64,000 nucleotides of DNA from Apostichopus japonicus (Eukaryota > Echinodermata > Holothuroidea > Aspidochirotida > Stichopodidae): contig NC_092569.1 of the NCBI RefSeq assembly GCF_037975245.1, forward strand, positions 31,006,668 through 31,070,667, read 5' to 3'. Every line of letters begins with the position of its first letter. Positions within the stretch are counted from its first letter, which is position 1. This document shows, piece after piece, positions 27,301-37,544 of this stretch. The position numbers and the translations under genes were made by a program. The notes below the pieces were generated by a model that was given only the letters and a program-made list of their open reading frames with translations, had not been told where the DNA came from and made no database searches.

Positions 27301-28349
27301 TATCATACTAGTTCGGCAGTCATTTTGACGGAGAGATACATTTTTTGAATTATTTTATGACTTGAAGGAACAAATTATCATCATGAAGGAATAACTTCTC
27401 AGTTTTTTTAATTGTTACTTGTTTTATACATTCGCATTTTAAATTTCATCCGATATTTGCTTTGATAAACAACCGATTAGTTCACAAGTTAACCATAACG
27501 TTATTTTTCTTAGCATAGGTTAATGGATACTTCATCATATGTAGGGTTTTGAAACCCGTATGCACTCGTTACAAGACCGCTTAGGCTTTGCACGCAATAT
27601 GGACGAGAAACGTGTTGTATTAAAAACAAAATGTGTGAATTTGAGATTTATTTAAGAAATAAAATGTAGACATTTCAATATGTATATGTATTTGGTATGT
27701 TTCAAAGTTCTCCTCCAAGAGATTCGTGTTGATTTTAAATAGTTAAGCCTCTAAAAAGACATGTAAAAGGTAGATTTTCTGCCTAGTAAATTTCTGTTGC
27801 AGATTTTCTTTTTACGCGTTTGTTTGATTCTAAAATAAAATCAATGATGTAATTCATAATTGGGTATCAACAAATGATACAGAATGGACAGTACGAATAG
27901 TGGGGCTATCAGCAGAAAATATAAGGGCAAGAGAATAAATGCAGTAATAAAGAGAGATAATTGTGTTTAGAATAATGCTCGATAACGCACAAGTTTAAAA
28001 AAAAAAAACATATCTAAGTTTCAAGAAAATTACAGTTGAATTAAGCGGATAGCTCACCAATCGTAATATTTCTACAACTTACTCGAGGTAACAAGTCAGC
28101 ACAGGTAGACCGTTGTTATATTTTATATGTAGAAAAAAGGACAGGAATTTTTTAATCTGAAGTTACTGAAATACCGAGTTCCACTCAATCAGTTAAAAAA
28201 GTATACAAGTAAAACAAATTAATTCAAGTTTACTTTGAAGAAATTAATTTCATTTTATTAATATTTTAGAAACTTACCCGAAAACCATTTGAGTTTAAAA
28301 GCAGCAAAACCGCAAAGACGAAAATATATTTGCTTCGAAGTTCTGCCAT
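14822..28349 (-). CDS. FReD gene 1: secreted FReD-TIL-EGF-FReD protein (whole locus, 10 exons)
   Basis: Joined exons: 28278-28349, 21289-21319, 20244-20416, 19616-19880, 18961-19169, 18267-18476, 17474-17683, 16925-17224, 16414-16675 and 14822-15333. All phases match and the sum is 2244 bases (747 residues). Order: signal peptide (1-24), short linker, truncated FReD (about 46-181), TIL-like Cys-rich module (182-250), EGF-like units (251-320, 321-390 and 391 to about 445), then a second FReD (about 446-747) with an 88-residue Tyr/Cys-rich insertion at about 616-703. FReD proteins are usually secreted lectins or matrix proteins that bind acetylated or sugar ligands. The ligand of this one cannot be read from sequence. 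Exon 6 lacks an AG acceptor and may be skipped, which keeps frame and gives 677 residues. No transcript evidence was available. Confidence 0.82.
16414..16675 (-). CDS. Gene 1 exon 9: second FReD, middle part
   Basis: Acceptor TTTACAG and donor GTATGT bound 262 bases. The product starts ILQRRTSRSVSFYRNWNEYK and continues through GNHWIGNDKIYKLTNQ to DKYQLSLDGYNGNAG, which are classic FReD motifs. It follows exon 8 (ending GGWT) in phase 0. The matching gene 2 exon (39251-39512) has exactly the same length. Confidence 0.88.
16925..17224 (-). CDS. Gene 1 exon 8: EGF-like unit plus start of second FReD
   Basis: Exactly 300 bases between a TTTCCAG acceptor and a GTAAGT donor. It encodes an EGF-like unit (EGESYINSDC, then CSADATCEERNDIRRCYC) followed by the FReD opening (GPRDCSDLH, ending SSGGWT). 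Combining a complete EGF-like unit and a FReD start in one exon fixes the domain order. The paralog exon at 39766-40065 is the same length. Confidence 0.88.
17474..17683 (-). CDS. Gene 1 exon 7: EGF-like module
   Basis: A 210-base exon, phase 0 at both ends, with acceptor ATTAG and donor GTCAGT. The product contains CSDHATCDERNGVRKCYC and NYQGDGVTCTHNC, a Cys pattern of EGF type, and ends FVAAKGSVVR. Because length is a multiple of three and phases are symmetric, the exon can be duplicated or skipped without shifting frame, and copies of it exist at 18267 and 40311. Confidence 0.85.
18267..18476 (-). CDS. Gene 1 exon 6: EGF-like module with mutated splice acceptor
   Basis: A clear duplicate of exon 7: 210 open bases, same Cys pattern, donor GTCAGT intact. 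The acceptor is changed: sister exons end their introns in ATTAG before GAAGGCGAG, while here the sequence reads TTTTG-like (TTTGGAAGGC), so AG has become TG. The nearest AG four bases into the exon would shift the frame. The exon is therefore probably skipped, which leaves the protein in frame, or is a recent relic. It is listed as coding because the frame is otherwise perfect. Confidence 0.5.
18961..19169 (-). CDS. Gene 1 exon 5: TIL-like cysteine-rich module
   Basis: 209 bases with acceptor TTACCAG and donor GTAAGT, entering in phase 1 and leaving in phase 0. The product has WCSSNKDNYDNTCERTC, CLCPENHMIFGDSCIP and QCGCFVQGEG, the spacing seen in trypsin-inhibitor-like (TIL) modules of mucin, zonadhesin and VWF-type proteins. 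A TIL between two FReDs is unusual. The gene 2 exon (40895-41106) is three bases longer. Confidence 0.8.
19616..19880 (-). CDS. Gene 1 exon 4: first FReD, middle part
   Basis: 265 bases; acceptor TTCAG, donor GTTAG. The product starts VIQRSVDGSIGFNRTWDEYK and includes the FReD motif around FLIGNEKLAHLINQ and DEWGNYSITSLGDVKGITG. It joins exon 3 (ending GGWT) in phase 0 and leaves in phase 1. The next exon is TIL-like, so this first FReD ends without the C-terminal subdomain that carries the calcium and ligand sites. Confidence 0.85.
20244..20416 (-). CDS. Gene 1 exon 3: first FReD, N-terminal part
   Basis: 173 bases; acceptor GGTGCTAG and donor GTAAGT. The product includes PEYPRDCHEVLNQC, GIYLIKPDQYPEPFQTYC and TTSGGWT, the standard start of a fibrinogen C-terminal domain. 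The acceptor was chosen because it gives the same length and phase as the gene 2 exon at 42558-42730; an alternative AG eight bases further in would break this. Confidence 0.85.
20865..20953 (+). ncRNA. Hammerhead-ribozyme-like motif in intron 2 of gene 1 (dispersed repeat)
   Basis: The segment 20899-20940 contains, in order, GCCT, CTGAAGA, a hairpin (ATCC, loop TGCTA, GGAT), GAAA, CGTC and AGGC. CTGANGA, GAAA and a UH cleavage site after stem III are the hammerhead core. GCCT with AGGC could form stem I, and stem III would be a single C-G pair, as in minimal ribozymes reported from Penelope-like elements. A related but damaged copy lies at 44030-44122. Activity is not shown, and one stem is very short. 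Confidence 0.4.
21289..21319 (-). CDS. Gene 1 exon 2: 31-base linker exon
   Basis: A micro-exon between acceptor TTACATCAG and donor GTAAGT. It encodes ISSSTRVNDS plus one base and connects the signal peptide (phase 0) to exon 3 (phase 1 in). The same 31-base exon, same phases, exists in gene 2 at 43332-43362, which supports it strongly despite its small size. Confidence 0.75.
21320..23399 (-). other. Intron 1 of gene 1, distal part
   Basis: AT-rich intron sequence. I see no gene, RNA or clear element in it, only short chance open frames. Confidence 0.5.
23400..28277 (-). repeat. Intron 1 of gene 1: two tandem copies of a ~2-kb unit
   Basis: A unit starting near 23776 (TTTTGAAATTTTTTGACAAT) recurs near 25746 (TTTTGAAAATTCTTGTCAAT), and the same unit is single in copy A near 450. 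Shared landmarks are the palindromic ACGTGATCACGT at about 23859 and 25831, AGACTTTGC, TTACAACGGA and GATGATTATTACATTGACATG. The copies run to about 25745 and 27590, and the sequence then continues to exon 1 as in copy A. The intron thus grew by an internal tandem duplication. Confidence 0.7.
28278..28349 (-). CDS. Gene 1 exon 1: signal peptide
   Basis: ATG at 28347-28349 starts a 24-residue peptide (MAELRSKYIF, then FAVLLLLNSNGFR) with a basic n-region and Leu-rich core, then a GTAAGT donor in phase 0. It nearly matches the exon at 3014-3085. The intron to exon 2 is about 7 kb. Assignment to gene 1 rests on strand, phase and order, because no other suitable first exon lies between it and exon 2. 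Confidence 0.75.
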
Positions 28350-28500
28350 TGATCCAAAATGAAACAGAGAAAATAGGGTGCACGAAATGAAGGAGATACT
28401 TGCTGACCTTCTGAGACAGTGACAGAAATAATGAACGTGACATCGTTACCCAACGAGGGACCTTCATACGTACGGATGTCCATTTACACCACGTAATTTA
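28350..28500 (-). promoter_or_regulatory. Conserved 5' flank or leader of gene 1 with upstream ORF
   Basis: It matches 3086-3240. The upstream frame starts at ATG 28481-28483 and encodes MDIRTYEGPSLGND, then runs out of frame past the main ATG. Against copy A, the first 14 codons differ only at silent third positions by my reading. It could lower translation of the main frame if transcribed. Confidence 0.4.
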
Positions 28501-29316
28501 TCAGTCGGTCACAGTTAAGATCCATAATCTATGTTATGCAATCTAGTGTGTCACATATCGACATCTGTATATAATGTAAGTGTCATTATTATTACAGGAT
28601 AAATATGTGCTTTGTTTACTTAGAAGCTCTTTTATCTCGAATGGTTAGTTAGAATTTAAGAACTCGCGATTCAACCACAAGGAAATGATAAGAATGGATG
28701 TTTACATCTCATACAATAAATGTCAAATTATCTGTATTTTGAACCATTACTGGATTAAATGACTATATTTTAATTGTCTTAATCTTGCCACATATGTTTA
28801 CGAGTTAAAAAAATAATAAGTGGAATAGAGAAGGCAAATTATAAGCACTAAGAACTGTGTTTTTTCGTCGTTTAAACCCTCTATTGATATGGGACATCAT
28901 GTATGCAAAGGACGCTCTCAACGTATTAAAATACTTTAACACCAAATCGCTTGGACTCGTGACATATCAATATCAAACAGCACCTTTTGAATATGAGACG
29001 AATCACAGAAATAGTAAGTTAGGGCTGGCCAATCAGTGAATAGAGTCATTATATTTTACGATGTGGTTTTGTTTTTATTTACTAGGGAGTTCAAAATTAA
29101 CAATAATTTGGTTAAAACAACAACAGTAATATTGTTTTTCCACTCGATAAGCATGACTCGCACAGTAAGTACTATTCATGACCTGTAACATTTGTTTGAA
29201 CACAAAGTAGTAATAACTGATTGATACACGGTTGTTGGACATAAAAGTAGTTCCTGTGCCAGCCATTTGATGCGAGTTCTTTAATACGCGATTCTTAAAT
29301 GAAGTAATATCTAGAA
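28501..29316. other. Upstream flank of gene 1, no gene recognised
   Basis: This stretch is partly similar to 3241-3700. No exon, RNA or element was identified. Confidence 0.45.
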
Positions 29317-30500
29317 CAGGGACGTCGCTAGAAGGGAGTGTGGGGGTGTCTTACCCCCCCCCCCCTCCAATCTTGGTAAAACTGACGATAGTTGGAAAAT
29401 TTGAGTGCGACATTCTGAATTTCCGACTGTCTCACTCTAATTTTTCCGACTGTCGCACTCTAATTTTCACATATTCTTGTAATTTGTGAGTGACCTAAAC
29501 ATTTTCGGTCACAATTGACCTTTAATCATTCATATTTACCAAGTTTTCCTTGTCACATTGAGAAATTGTATCTCGCGATCCTTATACTCCACCATACAAA
29601 ACTTCGTATGATTTTAAATACTCTAAAAATAATGCCCAATAGAACTACTGTACAACGTTCGCCAGCTTCAATTCGGTTAATTTATGTATTAACTTTGCTA
29701 TTGGGTGGGTTGACCTGGTTCGCTAGCTTCAAGTAAGTTCAGGATATACATTGTCTCTATGGTATACAATTAAAACACTCAATGCTAATCAACGAAAGCT
29801 TAAAGGTGCCATCAACATAAGAAAAAATGTGCCCCATAAGTTGACATTTTTTCAGTAAATTGTTTAGATAACAAGATCAAATCTTATAAATAAATCAGAA
29901 AAATGTTGGATTGCTCAGTTGCTTTAACTGAGCAATTGAACAATTTTCTGCAAAATGTTAAATTAACAACTTATCGTATCTCGACATTTTTCTGCAAAAT
30001 GTGTAATTGTTCAGTTACTTTATTCCAAATGCTCAGTTGGAATGAATAAACAATTGAAATGTTTTCATGTGAGTGATAAATAGCCCCGACCCCCCCCCCC
30101 CCCAAGAAAATAATATTAAGCGTGCTATAAAAAAAACACTGTATTTTTTGGTCATTCACTATGTCGTCGAATATACTTTGTTGAAATAAAAATCCCCTTT
30201 GTTACATAAACACAGCTTTTGTCGACAGTAGTCTATGTCTCCCCTAAGCAGATAACTATACTCAGTTGCTTACTTGTTTAGCCAGAGTGATTAATAAGTT
30301 TGTGAAGTGAGGGCCAGTGATAGAAATGTATCGAAAAAGTATTTCCGCGCGCTGCGCGCGTTCAACATGAGAATGTTGACGAGTAGCACGGGGGGAGGGG
30401 GAGATACAAGGCAGCAGTCGGAATTTTCTGGCTCCAAAACCCATCCAGTTGGAATTTCAGCCACTACACCACCAATCATCAGGCCTTAGCTACGTCCCTG
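29317..30500. mobile_element. hAT-type non-autonomous DNA element
   Basis: The element is 1184 bases with terminal inverted repeats: CAGGGACGTCGCTA at the left and, as reverse complement at the right, CAGGGACGTAGCTA. The flanking eight bases are ATCTAGAA on the left and ATCTAGAC on the right, a 7 of 8 match typical of the hAT eight-base target duplication. The inside has no transposase frame and contains poly-C runs (near 29357 and 30090) and a CGCGCGCTGCGCGCG palindrome near 30346. It needs a transposase in trans. Confidence 0.8.
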
Positions 30501-30640
30501 ATCTAGACGTTTTATGCTATAGGTAGGCCTATAAGTATACCGGAACATGGCCTTTCTTCATTCTCGGTTTGACGATTTGACGTTATGTAAAGAGAGTTTT
30601 GAACTGGAATCAACGGTACAGTACCTACTTAACTTCAAAC

Positions 30641-30792
30641 ACATAGCTAGTACAGTAACTTCTGATGCCACCTGTGACACATGTTACTACTGTTCATGTC
30701 CCACAGCCGTGCATCAGTAATTTATACGCTGTGTTCGTAACACGGTAACTTGTGTTACAGGTGGCACCAGTAGTTACCGTACTAGTTATATG
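30641..30792. mobile_element. 152-bp hairpin MITE-like element
   Basis: Two arms of about 40 bases form an imperfect inverted repeat: the left arm begins ACATAGCTAGTACAG and ends CCACCTGTGACAC, and the right arm is its reverse complement with a few changes. The loop is about 70 bases. There is no coding capacity. The flanks show no obvious target duplication. Confidence 0.6.
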
Positions 30793-31589
30793 TATCGGAT
30801 GCTTTTCCACATATCAGTCCATTATTTGTTACAATATCACTCATGCAGTAAACTGTTCAAATGATACGATTCACTTTAAATGAACATGAGCAGGGACTTC
30901 CCGTTCCATACACAATAAACACCGTGATATTTATTATGATATCAAAGTACCTTAACTGCTTTAACGTTACACAATCATTTACAAGGTAATGCCTTCTATT
31001 TTCCTTGCTAGTAAGTACCAGGTACTATATGCTAAACAACGTGGTTGACAACTTACGATACTGAACGGAATCTTATGGACGTATAAACCGTATGATATCA
31101 CGTGATTGAGCCACGTAGCACTGTTCCACGTGTTCGATATGATGACATCACAAGGAAATACATCTTGAATGATGACGAATCGTGGCTGGATTCTTTACTA
31201 CAATGATACAAAGGCATATTGCCAGACGTTATTATCTGTGCCAAGAAATCGGAGTTTATACTTCTTGTGTTAAAGCATTTGCATACACCCTTCCTAATAT
31301 AACCTAATAGAGGAATATGACCTAGACGTTACGTTATATAGTAACACTACATGGTATCGATGGGTGTATAGTACATGGTGATTTGGTCAAAATGATACAA
31401 ACATATGTCTTTAGTGTCTCTAATTATAATATTACAACAAGGAAGAAGACGATCTCAATGACAATAATTGTGACATATCGGAGAGCCATCACAACATACT
31501 GATTATAAATGATAACCGTGTATTCAAACACATTATTCAAACACATTCTATTAATATTAAGAAAGTTCGCTAATTATAACTCATTGTTG
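30793..31589. other. Intergenic, upstream flank of gene 1 (duplicate of 3.8-4.3 kb)
   Basis: The section 31030-31320 matches 3900-4200. Otherwise it is AT-rich with no gene seen. Confidence 0.5.
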
Positions 31590-32040
31590 GAATATTATTA
31601 AATTTCTCTCGTGTTTTTCACCATTTTTACCCATTTCGTCTAAGTGTTTTTATGTTTACTGTACAGAGTAGCCTATGAAAGTCCTTACCATTATTGTTGC
31701 TGAAAACTTTTCGATCAATATAAATAAATGCCATTCCAAAGACGTTGAGAATATTTCTACCTGCTTATGTTTATGTTATGTCCCACACTCCAACACCCCA
31801 AAGATCACTTTGAATTACTGGTAGCAATTCGGTAATAACATATTCGGCGTCCCACACTGCTTGCGAATTCCTGTCACCGGACATATCGATTTTCACCGAT
31901 TCTAGTATATAAAAATAAATATTCATGTATATTTTTCAATTACCAATCACATATATGTGAATAAAGATGTTTTGATTTCAAGTGTCGTATACGCCACCTT
32001 TGTATATATAATAAAGTGTTACAGTGATGAGTGGGAATTG
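31590..32040. repeat. Dispersed repeat, copy 1
   Basis: It shares TTTCTCTCGT, TAGCCTATG, CCATTATTGTT, GTGTCGT, ACGCCACCT and CAGTGATGAGT, in the same order, with 33550-33815. The family is unknown, and no ends or coding frame are recognised. Confidence 0.55.
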
Positions 32041-33549
32041 GGATACGTTAGGAATATGGGATGCTGGAAATCGGTTCTGTTAAAGTTCTAAACAAAATGT
32101 ATTTGAAAGAGCCCCCTCTATCCGATTCCGGTAAGTATATGGGTTGGGGACAACCTTTACAACATGTACTCTATGAAATACTTATTTGTGGAGTTGATAC
32201 GCGATTATTCAAACATTTTTTTCCACCTATATGTTAACAATATCCTTTATTTTTTATTTAATCATATCTAAATTTAGATTACATTGTCGGAACGTTGTAT
32301 ATGTTGTTATAATTTTCCATATAACCACCTCACTTTGTTCGTGTTCGTGGGAGTGGGAGTGGGAATGGTAGTTTTAATCGCTAATACGGATTCATCGTGG
32401 TAAGTTGAGTAAATAGCTGTTTCGTTAAGCGGCAGACAGGTCTCATATTCTGTCAGCAGTTTTTGTTTTACCCAATGCAGGTTAATCAGTAAGTACTTAC
32501 TAAAGCGATTCAATACCTCTTCCATAGAATTTTAATTAAAGCAATTAAAAGTCACATAGTCCTATTTAAATAAAATATCTGATAGGATGTTGGTGTAACT
32601 AATCACATTGATACAATTTACAGCTTCATAGCTTATTCAGTTGATAGGACTATTAAAAAATTGTTCATATACTTAATTGTTAGACTTAATAGCACAAAAC
32701 CTCTGACGTTATATATGAAAATAAGCGCAAAAAATAAGCAATTTGGCCAGTCTGTCTATGTGTGACATAAATAATAATTCCTCAATGTTGTGTATTATTG
32801 AAATACAATTAATAATTAAACTAAGAATGAGTGCATAGTGGATCAAATTGTGTTTTATTTAACCTACACTTCATTAAATATTCTGATAATATTATATTCA
32901 ACAATAAAATGAGGAAGTTTTGACAAATTTGACAATTTTCGACATAAAGACTCATTTACCTATATAAAAGTTTTTAAGCCTAAACGTGATATTATTTCAA
33001 TGAAGAAAACGCACATTTTAACATGATTATTGGATAATTATTATCACTTATAGTGATACAATGGTACATTAAAATTGTACATCAAACTTTAATTTGGTAT
33101 GTTGTAGCCCTCTAGCAAACATTATTATCAGTCCAGGGTGTATATCTATTCTGAGTTTAAGTTTAAACTAACCCTTTTACATAGTTGAGGTCCATCAGTT
33201 AAAGTGACTGGACTATATTGTATAAGGCAACGACTTCGGGTCAATTCCCCAGATACAACATAAAACTTAATCGGGCAAAAACATAAGATTTTATGTTTAC
33301 AATGTTTTAAAAATTTGACGGTTGGTGTTGAAAGTCATGAGGTCTTCTGTTGCATATATGAAGTAAAAAAACACTTGGTTGAGTTATTAGATTAGGAAGG
33401 ACATGACTAACTTTTCTTCTGTCCCACCTCCTTCTCCCTTTGTTCCACCCCTCCATCACTCCTCTTCTCACAGCTCTCCCCCCCCCCCTTTTTACTCCAC
33501 ACCTTTCTGTCTTTGTCCTTCTCCTTCAATCATTTATTTAATTATACTT
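32041..33549. other. No gene recognised
   Basis: AT-rich DNA. A pyrimidine-rich patch with a poly-C run near 33480 makes an open Pro/Ser-rich frame that I regard as low-complexity. Confidence 0.5.
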
Positions 33550-33815
33550 CGTTGTCAGAATGTTATTAACTTTCTCTCGTATTCTTCATTTTTTTCTTCC
33601 ATTTATTTTATGTATTTATTTCGGTTACATAGTAGCCTATGCAGTTCCTAACCATTATTGTTATTGAAAACCAGGCTATTAAATGAATATTCACGTGAAA
33701 TTGTCTATTTTCAATCAGATGGAAGTTAAAAAAGATCTTATCATTTTCGAGTGTCGTTTACGCCACCTATGTACATATATTGATAATGTTGTACAGTGAT
33801 GAGTAGGATTTACTA
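33550..33815. repeat. Dispersed repeat, copy 2
   Basis: A shorter relative of 31590-32040, colinear with it but missing an internal part. Confidence 0.55.
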
Positions 33816-35770
33816 TTTGATATCAAAATAAAAAAAAAAAAAACATCCCCTCTTAATTAGTACATCCTTGCGCTTTTTATTGGATAGGCGTTTAATGGAA
33901 AAATCCCTTAGATGTTTCTTGTACCATGACAGTTTCGACTTTCTGGACGCAAGGTAACGGTAAATTGTCTTTTTTACCACATTGGCGGCGCATTCACATA
34001 CATTGGTAATTAATTTGGTGTCCTCGTGTAGTAGGAAAACCTTTCGCCTTTTTGGGGAACATTTTCATAAAACAAACCATTTCACGGCCATGGTTCCAAG
34101 CGACGTGTTGCTGGTGCTACGGTGGCTCTTCAGTTCACAAAGAAAAGTTTTAGAACTATGCGTCTAAGTTTTATCATATTTTGTTTTGCTTCGATCACTT
34201 GGGTACGTAGGCATACTGGGTCTCATGTGGAAAGTGTTTGTACGAAGACGAAAATCCGTGGGCGTATAAGGCTTTAGATTGATGAATATCTATATCCGTA
34301 TGGTTCCTTGGTAGCATCTGCAAACGCTTCCTGCATACGTTTGACTTGCTCTGGATGCATCTTTTTTGCCAAATTTGAGACTTGGATTTTGTCTCTAGGG
34401 CTTTTAAATAACACGATGTAATGTGTGATATTAATCGTTTCCTTTGCCAGTTAAATAAAAATTGTGATATAGCTCATGGAAATATTTCATATGATTATCT
34501 TTCTATTAACATCATATTTTCATGATGAGTTTCTTTTGGGAAACCAATCATTTGTGCGTTGATCGTTCCCATGTGACGTCATGATATCGTCTAAAATCAT
34601 CAACTTTTTGTAACATGGGTCAAGGTTTGCCTCCAATTCCGACAGGAGACCCTCAACAAAAGGATTTTAGAGAGGACCACAGACAGCTCTATAATAGATG
34701 GCTGATATTCCCAATGGCAATACACAATCCTCTCGGGCATTGAGAGAAATGATTCCCTTTTTTTCAAATACCACCTTAACAATAAAGAAAAAATGTATCG
34801 ACTATGAAAAGGACAATATACGTAATTGTCTCATGAGAGCTACCGTCATCTTAGCTTACGATATATTTGAATCCTGATGACCACGCACACTCCTTATTAA
34901 AATGATTCTGACAATTTGAAATGCCAGAAATAAGACGTCCAAAGGAGTAAAATGAAATAATATTTGCTCAACCCTAACGAAAATTGCCACCCGATTACTT
35001 CCGGTTCTCCTTTTATTTAATTGTTTTGTATTAATGACGGTTCCAGCAAAGAGCGTTAAATGTCTATGAAAACGTTGCGGGTTTAACCACTGCTACCACA
35101 ACGTCATATTCAGCGTATACAAACACACCCGCACTCTGGTCAGGGCGTACTCAAATTGCATTTCAATGCGCACAATACGTTTTTTCGGAGATTAAAGTGG
35201 CGTCCGCTAGCTAGGTCAGGTGTCATATCAAATGCATACAACGGGTAACCTTTGGCGTAGTCACTACAACTGATCTGATTGCCGTAGTCACTGAACATAC
35301 TATTTAATCCCGAAGACAGGCAATGACGTAGCGATCATCCGTAAAATTAAGGAGTAACGGTTTCCATGGTAGCTGTTCACCGTCGACGTACAACGCTAAA
35401 AACAGAATGTTGGGCCAGTAAAGTTGAATGGTGCGAAGGCGTTGCATCCACAGTCTCTCTCTATATTTCGGCCGATTTGAAGTTGAATTACTACCGAAGC
35501 ATTAAACATGTATATACATTACAAACAATAGTTGTGAATGATAACAAATATGTCAATACGAACCAGCAATTAGCTGACGGTATGGATAAGTATAATGTTA
35601 TGAAATAGTAATACCATCTCTTTGATGTTACCGAAACACTCCATCGAGACACCTTACAGGGCCTCTTATGTATTTATCTAGGTCATGGATTCAGTTTTCC
35701 CACGAGAAGTTTTTAACTATCTTATTGAATCTTGGTACAGGGCCGTTTCCCAAAATAGATTCCATTATGT
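33816..35770. other. No gene recognised
   Basis: Less AT-rich than its surroundings in places but without a convincing exon. Open frames here are short and not bounded by matching splice sites. Confidence 0.45.
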
Positions 35771-35995
35771 CTGTGGAACATTCGAGAAGGTTCTCTCACG
35801 TGGTATGGAAGTTTCCATAGAAAGGGGATGGACTTCCAAACTCCCAACCAATCAGGGCAGATCAGTGCCAGTGCACTTATTTTTATATCGTTAGGTTAAT
35901 ACAGGATGGTCAGGTTATTGGCTGCCTACTGATTGTGCGCAGAGGGATTTTGTAGAAGTAAGGTATAAAAGTAAAAGGAGGCCGAAAGTTTGAGC
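35771..35995 (+). promoter_or_regulatory. Heat-shock-type promoter without a visible gene
   Basis: A perfect four-unit heat shock element, GAACATTCGAGAAGGTTC, lies at 35776-35793. A second GAA-nn-TTC pair is at 35808-35815, a CCAAT near 35849, an inverted CCAAT (ATTGG) near 35921, and a TATA box (GTATAAAAG) near 35962. This order matches hsp70-type promoters. HSF trimers would bind the first site. Downstream I see no chaperone frame (no DnaK start) to 37 kb on the plus strand, so it may be a captured promoter, a relic, or drive a non-coding or distantly spliced RNA. Confidence 0.5.
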
Positions 35996-37544
35996 ACTCC
36001 GTCAGCAAATTTATCACTTGGTCAGCAAATTTATCACTCCGCCGAAAGTTCATCACTCCTAATTGTATAATTGACGGAGTCAAGTCAAGTCAAATCATTG
36101 TAATTTAGTTTTATTTGTAAAGAGAATCGACAGAGAAGAAATTATACCGAATCATTAAATCAAATCCTATCTCGTCAACTTGTTTTTGTGTGAACTCATT
36201 GTTTTCGCCCGTTCGAGACATCTCCTGAAGAAGCATAAAAACGGCATCAAGATATCCCAGTACCTTTCTATCGCGAGTCCCGATGTAGTATTACCATCGG
36301 AGGAGCCGGGCTCGTCACAATATTACAATAATACGAGTTGCTTTGTGTTTGTCATTGTTGTCATCTTAATGAACAAAACGCTAGTTCTTTGAATAATCAA
36401 CAAGACTCCATTATCTGTTGTTGAATACCAGACATGTGGAGTCGGTATACAAAGGCCACTGTCATGCCGTGCCCCCCCCCCCCTCCCCACCTATGCCCTC
36501 CCATGTCTAAGTAATTCTTGAAAATGACACTTTCCTTTGAATTTGTAAGTCTCAAGGGGATTCATGTCGGAATATTACTCAAACTTGTTATATTTTAAAC
36601 ACAGCAGTAAAGTTTTAATTTCATGCTGGGGTTGGGGATGATCAGGTGTTTATCGCAAAACAAGGAATTTGGAGAACGATAGTTTCTATATTCGGGACAA
36701 CCAAGCAGATGACCAAATGAATAAATACCACATCATTCATACATGGAGATGAGTGAGGGAGTAAGAAATATATGCAGATCAATGGTAAGTTAGTAAGTCT
36801 GGTTGAATATGTACCTTTGGAAAATATCTAATTAAGGAGTCGTCCAGAACACTGGTTATATATGATCAACGTCGTGTGTATTATCGAAAGCAAATGTATC
36901 ATCTAATTGTGTCAATTTTAGGATATTGGTTCAGGAATAAGGATGGCACATATTATGGTGATTTCGGATGGTTGTGTTCTGTTTGCATAAACCAGTGCGC
37001 TTTACTCTGGCAGTAGAACTGATCTCTCAAAGATAATACATAAACAACCCAGAAAGTAAATCAAAACGTATCAGATGTCGTTGCTAGTTAAGCGATGTCA
37101 TTACATTGCCACTAACTTTTATTCAATATAATCGCAACATTTGGAAAGGAACATGACTAGTCAGCATACTGATGTATTTTTTTAATATATTTCATTGCAT
37201 AATTTCATAGTATTCTCAGTGCTATTATTACTGATAACATTTTAAAAGACAAGTTTGGAATCCAATGCAATTATCGAAAACTATTTGAAAAAGTATCAAA
37301 TGCCATCGAGTTCTCTTTGTTGGCTGTCCCACTGGTAAAATGGTTCACCGTTGTTTAGTATTTTGCCCATAATATAGTATTGCCTTGGAAGGCTTATTAG
37401 TGTCTCTTTCCTTCACTTCGATCTTTCAAATACGCAAACTTCCACTATAGCTTCGATATGTACTTCCTTATTTAATATATGTTATTATATCGCCAACCGT
37501 TTCCTGTTCTTGTGACCTTGAAGACTTCAAATCCACTACTTTGA
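35996..37544 (-). other. Intergenic and 3' flank of FReD gene 2
   Basis: From about 36430 the sequence parallels the 3' flank of gene 1 (13840-14821), with a poly-C run near 36471. A minus-strand AATAAA at 37118-37123 could serve gene 2. There are repeated words AGTTCATCACTCC and CAGCAAATTTATCAC near 36.0 kb and AAGTCAAGTCAA near 36.08 kb. Confidence 0.45.

Noticed and set aside
36180-36392. 70-residue frame downstream of the heat-shock promoter
   Set aside because: It starts with TTG and shows no chaperone or other domain, so it is not enough to call a gene.
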